DNA of 64,000 bases from Zygnema cylindricum (GCA_037447655.1 JBBHKE010000632.1:59571-123570); one strand, 5' to 3'. Positions 37,906 to 63,809 are shown, counted from the first letter of the stretch. Made by a program: numbers and translations. The notes: generated by a model from the letters alone, not told the origin.

Positions 37906-38751
37906 CAGTGCTGATATCATTGTCCAGTGAGTGCCTTTTCCACAGTGTCTTGTTTTCACCAACAAATAAACAGTTTTAAAAAATGAAATACAATATACAT
38001 ATAACTACTCAATTGTGTCAAAATCCTTCTATTACGCCTTTTTAGTTAAACAGAAAGAACCTTCGCCTCTTTTCTCCCACATGGTACGGAAATAGTTTAC
38101 AAAACCATGTATCATTATATAGTTGCAAGATAAATTAAAAAGCACGATGGTAAACCATAATAGTTCCCTCCCTCCCTCCCTCCCTCCCTCCCTTCCTCCC
38201 TCCCTGTATTATACAGGGCTTTTTTCACAGTATTCAACACTAAAATATGCACACAAACTAAAATAAATAAACAGATAAATAAATAACAAAAAAAATACCA
38301 TAACAATCTCTTACCATGCAACAAAAAACATGAAACAAAGCTACTAAAGAAAAAAAATGAAAAACGAAAATGAAAGTGAAAACGAAAACGGAAATGAAAA
38401 TACTGTTAAAATTGAACCAAACAATCTTTTTCAAACATCTTTCTAAAGAATCTTTCCTCCATCGCCGAAAAGACCGTACCAAATGGTTTTTTTTTTTTTT
38501 TTTCCAAAAAACTTAATCTTATCCTCAAGTCAAGAGATTCAAATATGAACATCATGTGATAAAAAAACTAAAAATCTCTTTCCTATTCATATTTTCCAGA
38601 CATTTTACAAAGACAAAGTTTTACAAAATCTGAAATTTTACAAAAGCAAAGTTTTCCGATAACAAAGTCCTACAGAGGAAAGTTTTACAAAAAAAAAGTT
38701 TATATGCCATTTGAAAAGGGGCTTTAAACTTTTTTTTTTTTTGTAATTTTT

Positions 38752-51220
<12,469 letters not shown>

Positions 51221-52725
51221 GGCTATAGTACCTCCCCGGACGAAACTAGAACCGAAATTATTGAAAATTCAATTTTTTAAGAGCAAGAAATGAAAGCTTT
51301 ATTTCTTGAAGCGCAAATTTTTGAAGTTATTTCGTGCGTAGTTCTAAATTTCGTACGGTTTACTTGAACTCGTACACACTCGAACGATACACGAACATGC
51401 GCACGAAATAAGCACGAAATACGCACGAAATATGCACACGATATTGAAAAATAAAATTCGAATCTGATTCAGTATTTCGGAAGGTGGGAGCTATTTTCGC
51501 CTCTTTGAAGTAGCCGATGTACGTGATTGTACAAATTTCTGAGTGATATGTACGAAATAGTACAAAAGGCAAAATCTCAAAACCGAACAGTAACAATTGT
51601 CGGTGCTCGTACGGTGACTACGCTACAAGGCTCAAAAAAGACAAAACGTCAATTTCGATGACCTCTTTTTCGTGAACTTGTTGACAATCCCATAGAAAAA
51701 TTGACATATCTTATTGGCTTTGACTTGCAAAATCCACGTGTATTATTGTAGAGGCAGTCACGTTTACAAATTCCTGCCAATAGGTTCATTGTACCGTCCA
51801 CACCGGCCAAAAGCTCATTATCTTGACGTTTTGTCTTTTTTGACCCCATATCGTAAATCTGCGTATGAACACCGACAGCCTTAATTGTTTGGTTTTGATA
51901 TTTTCTCTCCTGGTACTTTTATGTACATATCACACAATAAATATGTACGATTACGTACATAGGCTACAAAGATGGGAAAATAGCAAAGCAAAGTAGGTGA
52001 AAATAGCTCCCACCTTGATTTTTTAGAGCTCAATATTGGTTCACTCTGTTTAGTGCGGATTATAATAATATATACAAGCGCACGAAATAATAAAAATAAA
52101 AGAGCATACAGTGCGTAGCATGTTTGACAGCGTAACGATTTGTTGACGTCATAATTGAGGATTAACGAGGATTCTCTATCGTGATATCGATTTCAGATAC
52201 TCTTTTTAGATCTAAACTATGTCCGTGAAAGATCAGAAAGATAACAAGATTGTTGCGTCATTTTCCTTTCAGTTGAAACCTCGAGTTTGAGAACGACTCG
52301 TAGAAAGGGACGGTTTGGCTCGAGAAAATCTCAAGTAAGCTAGAATCCGTATATAATGCCAAATAGTATTTCGATGTGTTTGTACTGATTATGATTTTGC
52401 AAAAGTCCTTGAGCGCTGATTCTCCCTAAAGTACACCTCTGAATCGGAATCAGTACCTGATACCTATTTTAAAGACCCACGGGTCTTGATTCTAAAAAGC
52501 TTACAGAGCCTTCAGGAGTGCGAACCCTAAAAGTATACTCAATCGTCCACGCTGACATCTGTACGGTTCAGATGAAAAAAAAAATCTCCATCGACGTACG
52601 CTGTAAAGTGTAAACTGTAAACCAACAAACCTTTCCAAATACTCCGTACGCCGTGGCGCGCCGCTGATATCACTTTTTGACTTTTACGCGCAGAGGTTTT
52701 GTTAGAACTTGTGTTTACGTGTGAA

Positions 52726-53678
52726 TTAATCCACAAAACAGAAACCGATCCACAGTTTTTAGTTAACACGTGACTCCCGTCATTTTCAAGACTTGTACGC
52801 ACACGCCATGTCGTTGTCGGCACGAGTGGAGAAAAAAAACTCTAGCAATTGATGCGTGTCACCTTTCTGGAGTTCCTGACTTTACAAAAGCTAAATATGA
52901 CGTGACATTTACATCCGAAGAAAAACATAATTATGACCAGATACAGACACCCGACTAGATTGATTGCTTTGAACTTTTTGTCTTTTGCAAGCTGACGTCC
53001 ACTTCCGCAAAGTTGCGAACACATGTTGCAATCGTATGCCGTTATAGTCGAATGCTGACGTGCTAAATATCCAGAGGAAGCTTCCGGACAAATAGTTTTA
53101 GCTTTTTGCTAAAGCACTTCCACTCCGGTTTACCAGATTGTTTTCATCCACGAATTCGCATCGCAGCCGTTCAATTATTGGCTCTAGACCGTTTAGAAAT
53201 ACTGCACGTTGTCTTTAACAGTTTAACGGCCCTCCGTACAAATCTACAAATGCACAACCATCGGCAGGCCGTAGCCTAGATGGACGGTTCTATATATCCC
53301 ACGCATTTATCTTTGAATCAATCTGGACCGCAACTCTCTATAGATAAGACAAGTAGCGGTTAAGGCATGAGTATTGAGCGAGTATTTTTCAAGGCTATTT
53401 CACACGAGTTTTGCATCGCCGTCGTTGTGAATCCTGCTTTCGTGGAACACGCTAAATTTAAACTGGCTTCCCTGAGGGTGACGCTCAACGACAGAAGCAA
53501 CGCACGAAGGCAAACTGGGATGCGGACGAATGCATCCCGATTTCCTCAACCGGCGTTTGTACGATTGTACTATTGTACTTTCAAATTGCGTGACAAATCC
53601 GAAACAAGAGCCAAGGACCTGGATTCATCGCTACCGCCGATGCGGAACGCTTTTAGCCAACCAGTATAGGTTTCATCC
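52726..53678 (+). repeat. 0.95-kb direct repeat, left copy
   Basis: It is collinear with 56778-57674. Both begin TTAATCCACAAAACAGAAAC and end near TATAGGTT. A 20-base shared stretch, CACACGCCATGTCGTTGTCG, shows high local identity. Small indels separate the copies. No TG...CA ends, primer-binding site or polypurine tract was recognised. Confidence 0.85.
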
Positions 53679-56600
53679 TTTGCCGGAATATTGTAAACTT
53701 TATCGCAAAACTTGCGATGGAAAAACCACCAGGGGTCAAAAGGGGTAAAAAGAGGAAAAATAACACTTCAAAACTACAAGAGGCAATAGAAAAAAAGGCA
53801 TATACTAACAAAGTAGAAAGTCAACTCTAACTTAAGCAAATAAACACCGAAATTAATTAAATTTATTGAAGATTACTACCTACAAGGAGGATAGGCCTAC
53901 ATTAGATGACTACAACCCTAACAAGATAAGTTCTACACGCTAGAAGATAGTGGATGTGGACTGGATCCCTTGGTGAACGATCTTGGAAGCCCTGCAGGTA
54001 ATTTGCCCTTGTGCTTCGACGTAGATAGTCGCAGCTTGCTTCCATTGAAGGGCAGGTGAGACACGATGGCGGTAAAAAGCAATAAGAAGGCTCGGTGGAG
54101 GACTCCTAGGATCCGAAATCCAAATAATTGCTTAGGAAATTGTCGAAGGACTTGCCCAAAGTGCTAAAATTCTCCGCCGCAAATACGACAAACTCCACTA
54201 ATCTGTTAGGTCTCGGTGAGCGTAATGTGGTTCGAAATTTGCTACGTATCGAGCCGCCACTCTAATAAGCAATGTTGCACAAGGAGAAACATGCGCCTCA
54301 ACCGGATCCGCGAGGAACCCATCGCACATGGTTCTCCCATAGCCAAGTCAACTCGAGAACTTTGAAGACCATATACTCAGAGCGAGGAGGGAGTATATGA
54401 CAAACTTATCATTTCACACTAGCCCGCTTCGCCGCCAACCGCGTCAAATGGAATGCGCACCAAATCATGCATGATTGTATGTTCTCCCCCACGTGTCCAA
54501 CGGAGTAAATGAATCCCTTTCAAATCAGTAGGTTAGTTTTAAACATAATGCGGGGGGGGCATACGTAATGATGAGGTCATGGAAACACTGACGCGAGGGT
54601 GATGTCAACTAGTCCAATGTCAATCAAAGTCTCAAAAAATTTGGTGTGGCTTGTAACCACACACTGCCCCCTGACCCAAAAGGCAAACGTAAACGAGCAC
54701 ACGTTTGAGCAAAAGAGAGCGTGTCAAAGAAAACATAAAATTCAACGGCTTCTAATTGTTTCAACATGTGCTCCTATAGGAAAAAGTTGTTGTCGACGAT
54801 AATAGATGGAAAAGGCGGAACTCAATTTCGAGTGTTTGGCGGGAGCTATGCACAAGCTAAGAGAAGGGCCTCATGAAATGGAAATAAGCTTACCTCCACT
54901 TTCGGGGCGACTTAGACTAAATTAAGACATCGTCAACAATGGAACAAGAGGTGATGGTAAGCGCCACCAAAGCCCAACCACCCGAATATGTCGTTGGGAC
55001 AATAAATTGCTATTGAGAATCGGGAGGCTAGCCACTTGACAATGAACGATGCCACAGACTGGCTTTCAATCGTGAATAATGACTTTCTTGTGTTTTTTTT
55101 CGTAACACTCACCCATATTTGCTCCCATACTTGAATCTGACCAAGCTTTCGCAACGTTGACAAGGGTTTACTTGAATACTTTCTAACTCTGCACAAATTC
55201 CGCAATCCTTTTCGTCCTTGTGTAGGCAAGACCGAGTCGTAGACGCTACATTTACATTTTTTTTCATGTCCATCCATTCTTGGACAAGTGGCATCTTTTA
55301 AGAAAACGCCAATACTAAAGTTTTTAATGTTTGATTCCAAATGTTACATTTCTTTTTTAGGACATATCAACGAAAATACAGATTTGAGCATTTTAGGGTT
55401 TCAACACCATGAGATAATTTGATTAACATAAAGAAAATTTAACATATACGAACGCATGGGGCCCGTCCAAGCGACACCAAACAAAACAAAATTGGTATAC
55501 CTCATTATTTTTGGTTCATTTGCAAATGTTCGTCGTTTAGCTTAAATCCTGAAGTTTTAGTGTGCCAACGCGAGTTTTTCGGAGGTCATCATTTATTTTT
55601 TGACATTTGTAGATATTCTAATGGTGGCTACTTGCGTTAGCTCCGAAAAATATTTTTTGATTGTGACTAAAACCGTTTTCTTCAAGCGTACGTCTAAAAT
55701 TCAAAATTTATAAACGTACATTGCCTTTGAAATTCTTGTTAACAACTCTAATTTTATTGGGTGTGTTTGACCAAAAAGTCATAAATGAGTCCTGGCCACG
55801 TAAAACCTAATGTAGCGTAACTGATTTTATTTAAGCGTCAACTCTAATAATTCACCGATTGTTATAACAACGCATGGTTAAATTTCTATTGCTTTTTTTT
55901 TCTTGACCAAAAACGCTAAAATTGAGTTGAGAATATTATTAAGTTCACCAGCCCACCTACTTTAAATATAGTAGTATATTTTAAAGTTTCGCATTTACAC
56001 TAGTAATTTCTTTACACTAATACGGATCGGCAATGTACACAACTATAAGTTGAAAATGTCAAAGAGTAGCCCCGTCTGCAAGTTAGTTATATATAGAATG
56101 GCTGATTATAACATCCTTAATTTATTCAATTTGTACTTTTGCGTTTTTTAATTTCTTTATATTCTTTCTCTAATTAGAAAGGTCGTTATCATGCTATGAA
56201 AACCGAGTTAGGTTTGTAGGCAACAAAATAGCTATATTACGAAAGCGTGTCTAATAAGTAGTCAAAATATGGCATTTGGGTATTGTTTTGGTGCTCTATT
56301 TTGTTGCCGTTTTGTGCTTATTGTTTATTTCCATGTATTTTTTTTACTTACCCTTGTTTGTGTGTTTTCTTTCCTTTTTTTGACTTGTTTTTCCTTCTTT
56401 GTTTGAATGCTCCCTCGTTCATTTTTTCAGATTCAATTTTATTTTTATTTTTATTGTCTGCTCAAGTGGTTTATCATCTTTTTTTCCATCTTTATAAAGT
56501 CTTACTTCGTACGTAAGGCCAGAGGTTCCGTCTCATTTTAAACAGAAACTGAAAATCAAAACTTGTTCATAAATGTCATATCCAGTAGGGGAAAAACAAT

Positions 56601-56777
56601 ATTGACGACAATTAAGATCACTAAGAAACCTTAGACAAGGATACATAATTGATGTTCAGCAAATTACACCACTCATCGTTATTAGTGTTAAAATTTTTTT
56701 CGCCACTTAAAAAATATTTTCCCAGTGCACACTGGTGGGCCGTACTATTACAGAGACCGCCTGATGTAACCATACCC

Positions 56778-57674
56778 TTAATCCACAAAACAGAAACAGA
56801 TCCACAGTTTTAGCTCACACGTGACTCCCGTCATTTTCAAGACTTGTACGCACACGCCATGTCGTTGTCGGCACGAGTGGAGAAAAAAATCCTATCAATT
56901 ACGTGTTGTCTGGAGTTCCTGACTTTACAACAGCTAAATATGACGTGACATTTACATCCGGAGAAAAAAAAATATGACCAGATACAGACACCCTATCAGT
57001 TAATTTCTTTGTACTTTTTGTCTTTTGGAAGCTGACGTCCACTTCCGCAAAGTTGCGAACACATGTTGCAATATTATGCCGTTTTAGTCGAATGATGACG
57101 TGCTAAATATCCTGAGGAAGCTTCCGGACAAATACATTTAACATTTTGCTAAGGCACTTCCACTTTTCCGGTTTACCAGTTTGTGTTCGTCCACGAAGTC
57201 GCATCGCAGCCGTTCAATTATAGCCTCTTGACCGTTTTAGAAATGCTGAACGTTCTTTTTAACAGTTTAACAACATTTCGTACAAATCTGAAAATGTACA
57301 ATTATCAGCGGAGCGTAGCCTGATGGACGGTTCAAAACATCTCACGCATTATTCTTTGAAGCACTGGGCCGCATATTTCTACAGATAAGACAAGGAGCGG
57401 TTAAGACTTGAGACTTGGGCGAGTAATTTTCAAGCCCATTTCACAAAAGTTTTGCGTTGCCTTCGCTGTCAAACATGCTTACGTGGAAAACGTGAAATAT
57501 AAACTGGTCAGGTGAAACATATCCCAATTTCTTTCGACTGTCAACCTTTTTGCGCTTGTACGATTGTACTTCTAAATTTCGTGACAAATCCGGTATGAGC
57601 CAAGGACCTGGATTCATCTTGACCGTCGATGCAGAACGCTTTTGGCCGCCAATGGAAAAGTATAGGTTCTATCA
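56778..57674 (+). repeat. 0.9-kb direct repeat, right copy
   Basis: Partner of 52726-53678, in the same orientation, about 4 kb apart. Confidence 0.85.
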
Positions 57675-58889
57675 TAGATATCCAATTAGCACAGTACGCA
57701 CGAAACGAACGCGCGAATGCTACATACCATTCGCATCGAACGATGTTGAAAAATTAATAAATACGTACCCGACTATGTTCTCGTACTTTTTCGTACATTT
57801 ACGTACTGTGTCCGTCTATTTCATTATTTTTGGGGTTATTTAGGGTTTTTAGGGTACATTCAGTTTATTTTGCTGTCAATTTTCCGTACATTTAAGTACT
57901 TTTGACGGTTGTGATTTTAGGATTTTCTAGGATACATTCTCGTACATTCCCGTATGTTTCAGTTTTACGGCCTTACATTTTCGTACATTTACGTACAATA
58001 TCCATAAATTTCCGTATATTTGCTATATTATTAAAAGTGCTCGTACAAATTGCAGTGCGGTGATTTCGTATGGTTGAAAAGTCAGCACATTTTCGCAATA
58101 AGTTCCATAAAAATATCCATTACAAACTTTTTCGATGGTGCACGCGTAAATTTCGCACACTTTGTCCATATTTGTGTCCACTTTTACCATAAATAATTGT
58201 GATTATTATTAATCGTTATTTTTGGATTCTATCGCTACACCGTCCCAGGGTTAATAACACTATTTTATCTTTTTTTATTGTCGTTCCCTTTTCTGTTCAT
58301 AAAATATTGTTAACAACACTAATCAAGGATCTGGAATACAATCTCCGATGTCTCCGTGCTAAATTAGTATTATTAATTCTAATTTCGCATTAACACCAAT
58401 AAATCCTCAACACAAATAACAATGGGCAGTTTATCGATTTTGGATTATTTTAAACCTCGTTGCTTGCGATTTTGGATAAAGTTTCCTTTATTTATGGCTT
58501 TTATTAGAATATAAAAAAAAAACCTATTGTAATTGAAAGAAAGAAAGAACGAATAATTTTTGAATAATTTTGGTAAATTTAATTTTCTGATCTTTATCTT
58601 CAATCTCTTCCCACTCTAGCTGTTTTCAATCCAAAGAAACGTTTGTTTGTTTGCTATTTTTTTTTTTTTTTTCCTTCCTTTTGTAATCCTTCCACCTTTT
58701 TTTGTCTTTTAAGGGCCCAAAAAATGTTTTCCAAGAAACCTCTAAAATTGCAAAAAAACAAGAAACCTCTAAAATTGAAAAAAAAACCATATACAATAAG
58801 GCAAAAAAAAAAAAAAGTGGCAAAAAAAGGAAAAAATCATAACTAGAAACAACATTTCTATCGATTTTTGGTTTCACAAATCCACAATT

Positions 58890-61800
58890 CTATTTATAAC
58901 CTTTGTCTTTAGCGAGTTTTTGTAACGTTTGACAAAACAAATCCCGTTCGTCCTGTTCCTAAAATCCCAGAAAAAGACAAAACTTTTGGTCAAACTTTCT
59001 TAGTCAACCCTTTTTTAGTCAAACTTCTACTCAAAAACAACAAAAAATATAAAAACATAAAAAAATAAACCCTACAAGTAAGAAAAACGAAGAGAATCCT
59101 TTCACATTAAAATTTAACAAAAAAAAACCCTCTTCATAAACAACAAAAAAATACCTTCCCTCCGCCCTCTCTCTCTCAATCCCTATCTGCCTCTCCCTCT
59201 CCCCTCCCCTCCCCTCCCCTCTCCTCCCCATCCTTCCCTCCTTCCCCCACTTCCCCCCTCCCCCTCTCTCTCCCCGCTCTCCCTCTTTCTCTCTCTCTTG
59301 TAGGGGGTTGACCAACTCACCTCAAAAGTCAAAGTGATGACGTCACAAAGGTTAAGAGCATGCCTACGTCGATTTTCCTAAAAGAGAGGGAGAGGGAGAG
59401 GGAGAGGGAGAGAGGGGGAGAGGGGGAGAGAGAGGGAGAGGGAGAGGGGAGAGAAAGGGAAAGAGAGAGAGTCAACAATTTTGAAGACATTATACCCAAA
59501 TTGTGACATTTAAAGAACTTGTAACACAAAATAATCTGAAAATTAGAGAATAAAACATATTCCTTACTACTCTAAAAATGAGAGGAGGAGAAGGAGAGAA
59601 ACGTTTATAAAAGAATTGGGGTCTTGAGAAAGACAAAAAGGAGAACGAAAACCAAAAAAAAACAGAAAGCGAAAACAAAAACAAAAACGAAAACGAGAAC
59701 GAAAAATGAAAACGAAAACGTAATCAAAAACGAAACGAAAACCAAAACAAAATCAAAAAGAATGAATACGAAACCGAAAACAAAAACAAAATCGAAAACA
59801 AATAAGTAGTTTAAGCACCGAGAATGGAGAGTTTCGAATACAATCCATGGCTTCTTTAGCGAGATTATTTGCCATGGCCTTGATCTCCTCCTTATGTCGA
59901 ATGAATTCCTTCAAAAAAGGATCGCTCATGTCCACCTAGAGGGAAAAAAAAAAATGTCGGGAGTAAATCGAACGTTGTCATTTTGACTTTTCAATATTTT
60001 AATTTATTTAACTATTTACTATTTTGAAATGACAATTGCCACTATCATACAGGATTTCTGCGGTCTATCGAAATCGTAAATTGAAGGTTGACGAGACATC
60101 ATGTGACGTGACGTAACAATACGAGATGAGACGAAACGATGTGATGCAATGGGAAAATTTTGAGCAGTGTGACGTGATGTGGCGTTGACGGTTTTAGGGT
60201 TTTTAACGGATTTCTCACATAAGGTCCGTGGATGTCGACGTCTCCCGGCCTCTCATTGGCCAAGAGAGCGCCACATGTCGAGAGGAGGGAGGAGATGACA
60301 GCCGCTTTTTGGAGGCCAGGTGGTAGCCTGAGGTGATGCCACGTCAGCGGAAAGTGACACGTCAGCATGAGACGACGTCAGCATAGGATGGCGTCAGCAT
60401 AAGATGCCAGGTAAGCAGAGAAGGGTACATGGATGGGAGAGAGATGAGAAAGGAAAAAAGGGAGGGGGGGGGGGGAGAGGGAGGAGGGTTGGGATAGGCG
60501 AGAGGGGGATAGGCAAGAGGAGGGTGGGAAAGGGGGAGGAAGGGGGTGGAAGGAGGGTGAAATGGAGGGGCGGAAGGGGTTTAAGAAAAAGATGGAAGGA
60601 GATAAAGAGGGAGTTAGAAGGATATAAACAGACCAAAATATACAAATCCATATAATGATCCTTTTCGACCCCTCCTGACCGTTTCCCATTGGCCTCCTCA
60701 CTTCCTCCCCTGATCTTTTCTCCCCATTCAACTTCCTCGCCTGATTAGCCCTCCTTCCTTCCACCCCCCCGCCCTCCCCCTCTCCCACTCTCTCCCTCTC
60801 ACTCTCTCTCCCTCTCCCTCCCTCTCTCACCATGCGTGTGACGTGACAGCCTTCACAACTCCATTCAAAACGTGGAGAGGGCCTCTTTCCGGATGACCTG
60901 AAAACCCTCGTTGATTTTGTCTTAAGCGTTTACTTTTGTTTAGAGTTGACTCTAGAGTCGACTTTTGCTCTATAATTGTTCTTTGTTCAGAGTTAACTTA
61001 TTTTCAGATTTGACTACTTTCATCGTTGACTTTTTAGAAGCATGGTTGACTTTTTGGACTAGGTTGACTTTTTGGACTAGGTTGACCTTTTAGAGTTGAC
61101 TTTTTAAATCAAATGTGATTTTTTTCAGACCAAAGTTGACTTGTTTTTTTACGAGGTTTGATTTTTTTAAAAAATAGGTGGAGTAAATTTGCCGTAGAAG
61201 TTTCAGGCTTATTTTGTACCCATTGTTGACTTTTTTTAACCAGGGTTGACTTTTTAAGCATAGTTTTACCAGAGTTGACTTCTATAGACAGAGTTGACTA
61301 TTAAAAAAATGGGGGGAGGGAGGAGGAGGAAGGAGGGGGGGAGGGAGGGGGGGGGGGGAGAAAATAGATGTGTGCCCCAATGTGCCCAATGTGGAATTTT
61401 AAAAGGATGTTTTTTTTCACCTGGAATGTTCAATATGGGATTCAAAATATGTTTTTTTCACCTGGCAAAACGACAAGAAAAGCTGCCAATTTTTTCAGAA
61501 ATGACACCAAATGTTCTTCTCCCTCCGAAGTTTTCAGCTCGTATCCTGCTCCCCGGAAAAAAAAAAGAAAAAGGAAGAGGGAAGGCAAAAAAACAATAAT
61601 AAACATGATTAAAAAAGAAAAAGAAAAAAAAGAGAGAGGGAAAAAAACCAAAAACAAGGCGGTGTCATAATCTGCTTTTTTTCCCCCCATTTTTTTTTGG
61701 CATTCTTAGAAGAGAGAGAGACAGAGTGAAAGGGAGAGGGAGAGGGAGAGGGAGGAAAGGAGAGGGAGAGGGAAGAGGGAAGAGGGAGAGGGAGGGAGAA

Positions 61801-63795
61801 AAAATTGTACCTCCCTCTTGGGAAGCTTCCTGGAAGCTGCTGACGGCCACCTTCACGGAAGTTTCTGCATGCACCGGAAGTCCAACCAGGAGGGCCACCT
61901 GTCCCTCCCTCTCCCTCCACCCCCCTCCCCTCAGGGCCACACCCCCGAAAAAAAAACACCAATCTACTTTTTATTAAATAATTTGCTATATATTTATCTA
62001 ACTATTTATTTAATTATTTCTTTACATATTTCTCTAACTATGTATTCAATTATCGAATCATTTACTTTCTTTAATTTGCAGACACATCAAATGTATTTGT
62101 TCTTATTATTTTTTTTCGGGTCACCGTAAATAGTGTGGATTATCGCACTCTGACAAACGCGTGAATTTTTGTGTTTCTTTTATTTTGGGCTTGTTTGTGG
62201 TCCAACTCTGGTTAAAAGTCAACCCAAGTCAACAGACGAAAAAACAAAAAAGTAAATTCATTTCAAAGTCAACACTAGTCGTAGGTCAACTAACCAAATA
62301 TTCAACTAGTCAAAAGTCAACTTCTCAAAAGTCAACACTGTCAAAAGTCAACGACACTAAAAAGGAAATCTACTCAAAAGTCAACCTGGTAAAAAGTCAA
62401 CGCTAGTTGACGGGAAGTCTAACAATGGAACTCACCTCGGCCGTTTCTAGAGCGAGATGGAGTCTCGAAAGAATCCCTCCTCCCCCTCCCTCCACCCCCT
62501 CCCCCCCTCCCGCCTGCTGTTGGGTTGCTTGACTGCATGCCAGAGGCCCAAGTGACCCTTCACACGTGTGAGCCTGGATGGCTGCCACGTGGCACCTGTG
62601 GGAGATGCTGATCTGCAGGGGAGGTAGAGGGAGAATGGAGGTGGGAGAGGGGAAGGGGGGGGGAGGGTGGGGGCAGGGGAGTGAAGGGAAGGAGGAGGTA
62701 GAGAGATGGAGCGGGAGAGGGAGAAAAAGAGTTAACTTTATGCAAGTTTTTGTGTACAGTGATGTTTGGTGAGACAAATTTCATAGCAAATTTGGTTTGC
62801 CGTGTGTCGTTTTCCACATTGTTTTTGATTCTTTATTTCAAAAAAAGATACGTGAATAGGATGAAAAGGAAGAACACGCTTTCCTTTTTCCTTTTTTTTT
62901 TTTTTCTAGGTGGATAAAGATAGGGCATAAGTCAAGTTTGCCTGAACAGTTTCCATGGAGGGAAAGGATGTCCGGCAGTCGATGAGAAAGTCGAGAAGAT
63001 CTGAAGTCCCACTTATGTCCACCTGAATCATAATTAATACGCCTTTTAGATGGAAAAATATGGCAAAATTGGAGAGGGAGGGAATAATTCAAAACATGAA
63101 AGTCCAATGTTAAAAATTGGCATTGAACAATGACATTGGAGATTGCGCATTGGACATTGGTCATGACATTGAACATTGAACATTGGACATTGGACATTGA
63201 ACATTAAAAATAAGATATTGGACATTGAACATTGGACATTGGACACTGAACATTAGACATTGAACATTGACCATTAACCTTGAACATCGGAAATATAAAA
63301 ATCAAATATTGAACCATTAGTATTAAGCATTGAATATTAAAAACCAAACATTGGTAATCGGGCAAAGAAATTGGACGATGCACATTGACAATAAAATTCG
63401 ACATAAGAACCAACGTTGAACAATCCAACATAAAAAAATCAAAACAACAAACATAAAAAATGTGCCATTAAACTAATTTAACACCAAAATAAAAAATCTA
63501 TTAAGTAGAAGTCGAACATCAACGATTTACCATAAAGACATAAAAAAACACAAGAAAACAGAACAAAGCATAACAAAACCATAAAAAAAACATAAAAAAC
63601 ACAAAAATCCATCAAACAATCACAGAAAATTATAACATAGAAATCCATAATTTCCCAACCTGTTGAACGAATCTTTCGATTAGACGAGAAATTTGTCTTC
63701 TTTCGTCCTCTCCACTCAATCCATTGAGCGAATCGTGAAGGATCCTGGAAGCTTCCAGAAGGAAATTCACAGCCACAGGATCCTTGATTCGATGT
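58890..63795 (-). CDS. VPS35L: VPS35L, Retriever/Commander complex subunit, C-terminal ten exons
   Basis: Exons: 63795-63660, 63022-62942, 62612-62436, 61898-61811, 61545-61462, 60897-60831, 60327-60219, 59935-59819, 59377-59321, 58958-58890. All phases agree and the frame ends at TAG, giving about 328 residues. The 5' half lies beyond 64000. Signatures in order: IKDPVAVNFLLEASRILHDS, LSGEDERRQISRLIERF, SRLHLALETAEVALLVGLP, FLKKLAAFLVVLPG|HPERG (split by an intron), a VDMSDPF block matching the conserved VDSND region, and KLAKDKGYK at the end. These match VPS35L (C16orf62 family), the scaffold that with VPS26C and VPS29 forms Retriever, which recycles membrane cargo from endosomes. The second intron (62613-62941) needs a GC donor (CAG|GCAAAC). 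The third exon encodes a Gly/Glu-rich insert from purine-rich DNA. The main alternative, VPS35 proper, fits the LPGHPE block less well. Confidence 0.87.
59384..59470. repeat. GAGAGG microsatellite at a VPS35L acceptor
   Basis: Purine array on the plus strand, so a CT array on the gene strand directly upstream of the exon at 59377-59321; it forms an extended polypyrimidine tract. Confidence 0.85.
60930..61295. repeat. GTTGACTTTT array in VPS35L intron
   Basis: About ten interrupted copies of GTTGACTTTT lie between the exons at 60897-60831 and 61545-61462. Confidence 0.8.
61725..61800. repeat. GAGAGG microsatellite
   Basis: Purine array immediately next to the donor of the exon at 61898-61811. 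Confidence 0.85.
62208..62405. repeat. AAAAGTCAAC array in VPS35L intron
   Basis: About ten copies of AAAAGTCAAC, the reverse complement of the GTTGACTTTT array at 60930-61295, in a different intron of the same gene. Confidence 0.8.
63100..63420. repeat. ACATTGGACATTGAAC array in VPS35L intron
   Basis: More than fifteen copies of 7-8-base words of the ACATTGG/ACATTGA type, ordered near 63115-63290 and decaying to the right. Confidence 0.85.
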
Positions 63796-63809
63796 CTGTC
63801 CAAAAAAGG

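Larger units (their letters stand above)
36250..38751. other. Gene-free region downstream of the protease gene
   Basis: It contains dispersed repeat ends at 37095-37251 and 37423-37613, a MITE-like segment at 37690-37905, and a (CCCT)n tract at about 38165-38205. Short open frames at 36307-36934 show no motif. Confidence 0.5.
51221..58889. other. Long gene-free region
   Basis: It should hold the protease promoter (right of 51220) and the VPS35L 3' UTR (left of 58890). Between them I see only short open frames without motifs, GTAC-rich sequence, a direct repeat pair (52726-53678 and 56778-57674), and a MITE end at about 56670-56710. No reverse transcriptase or transposase was found. Confidence 0.55.

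Noticed and set aside
52726-57674. Full LTR retrotransposon
   Set aside because: Direct repeats are present, but no gag/pol motif, primer-binding site or canonical LTR end was found; kept only as a repeat pair.
59624-59809. Lys/Thr-rich frame
   Set aside because: Translation of a GAAAAC-type simple repeat in a VPS35L intron.
63046-63431. Frames reading NVQCPMSNVQC repeats
   Set aside because: Translation of the ACATTGG array in an intron; there are no splice signals and no domain.
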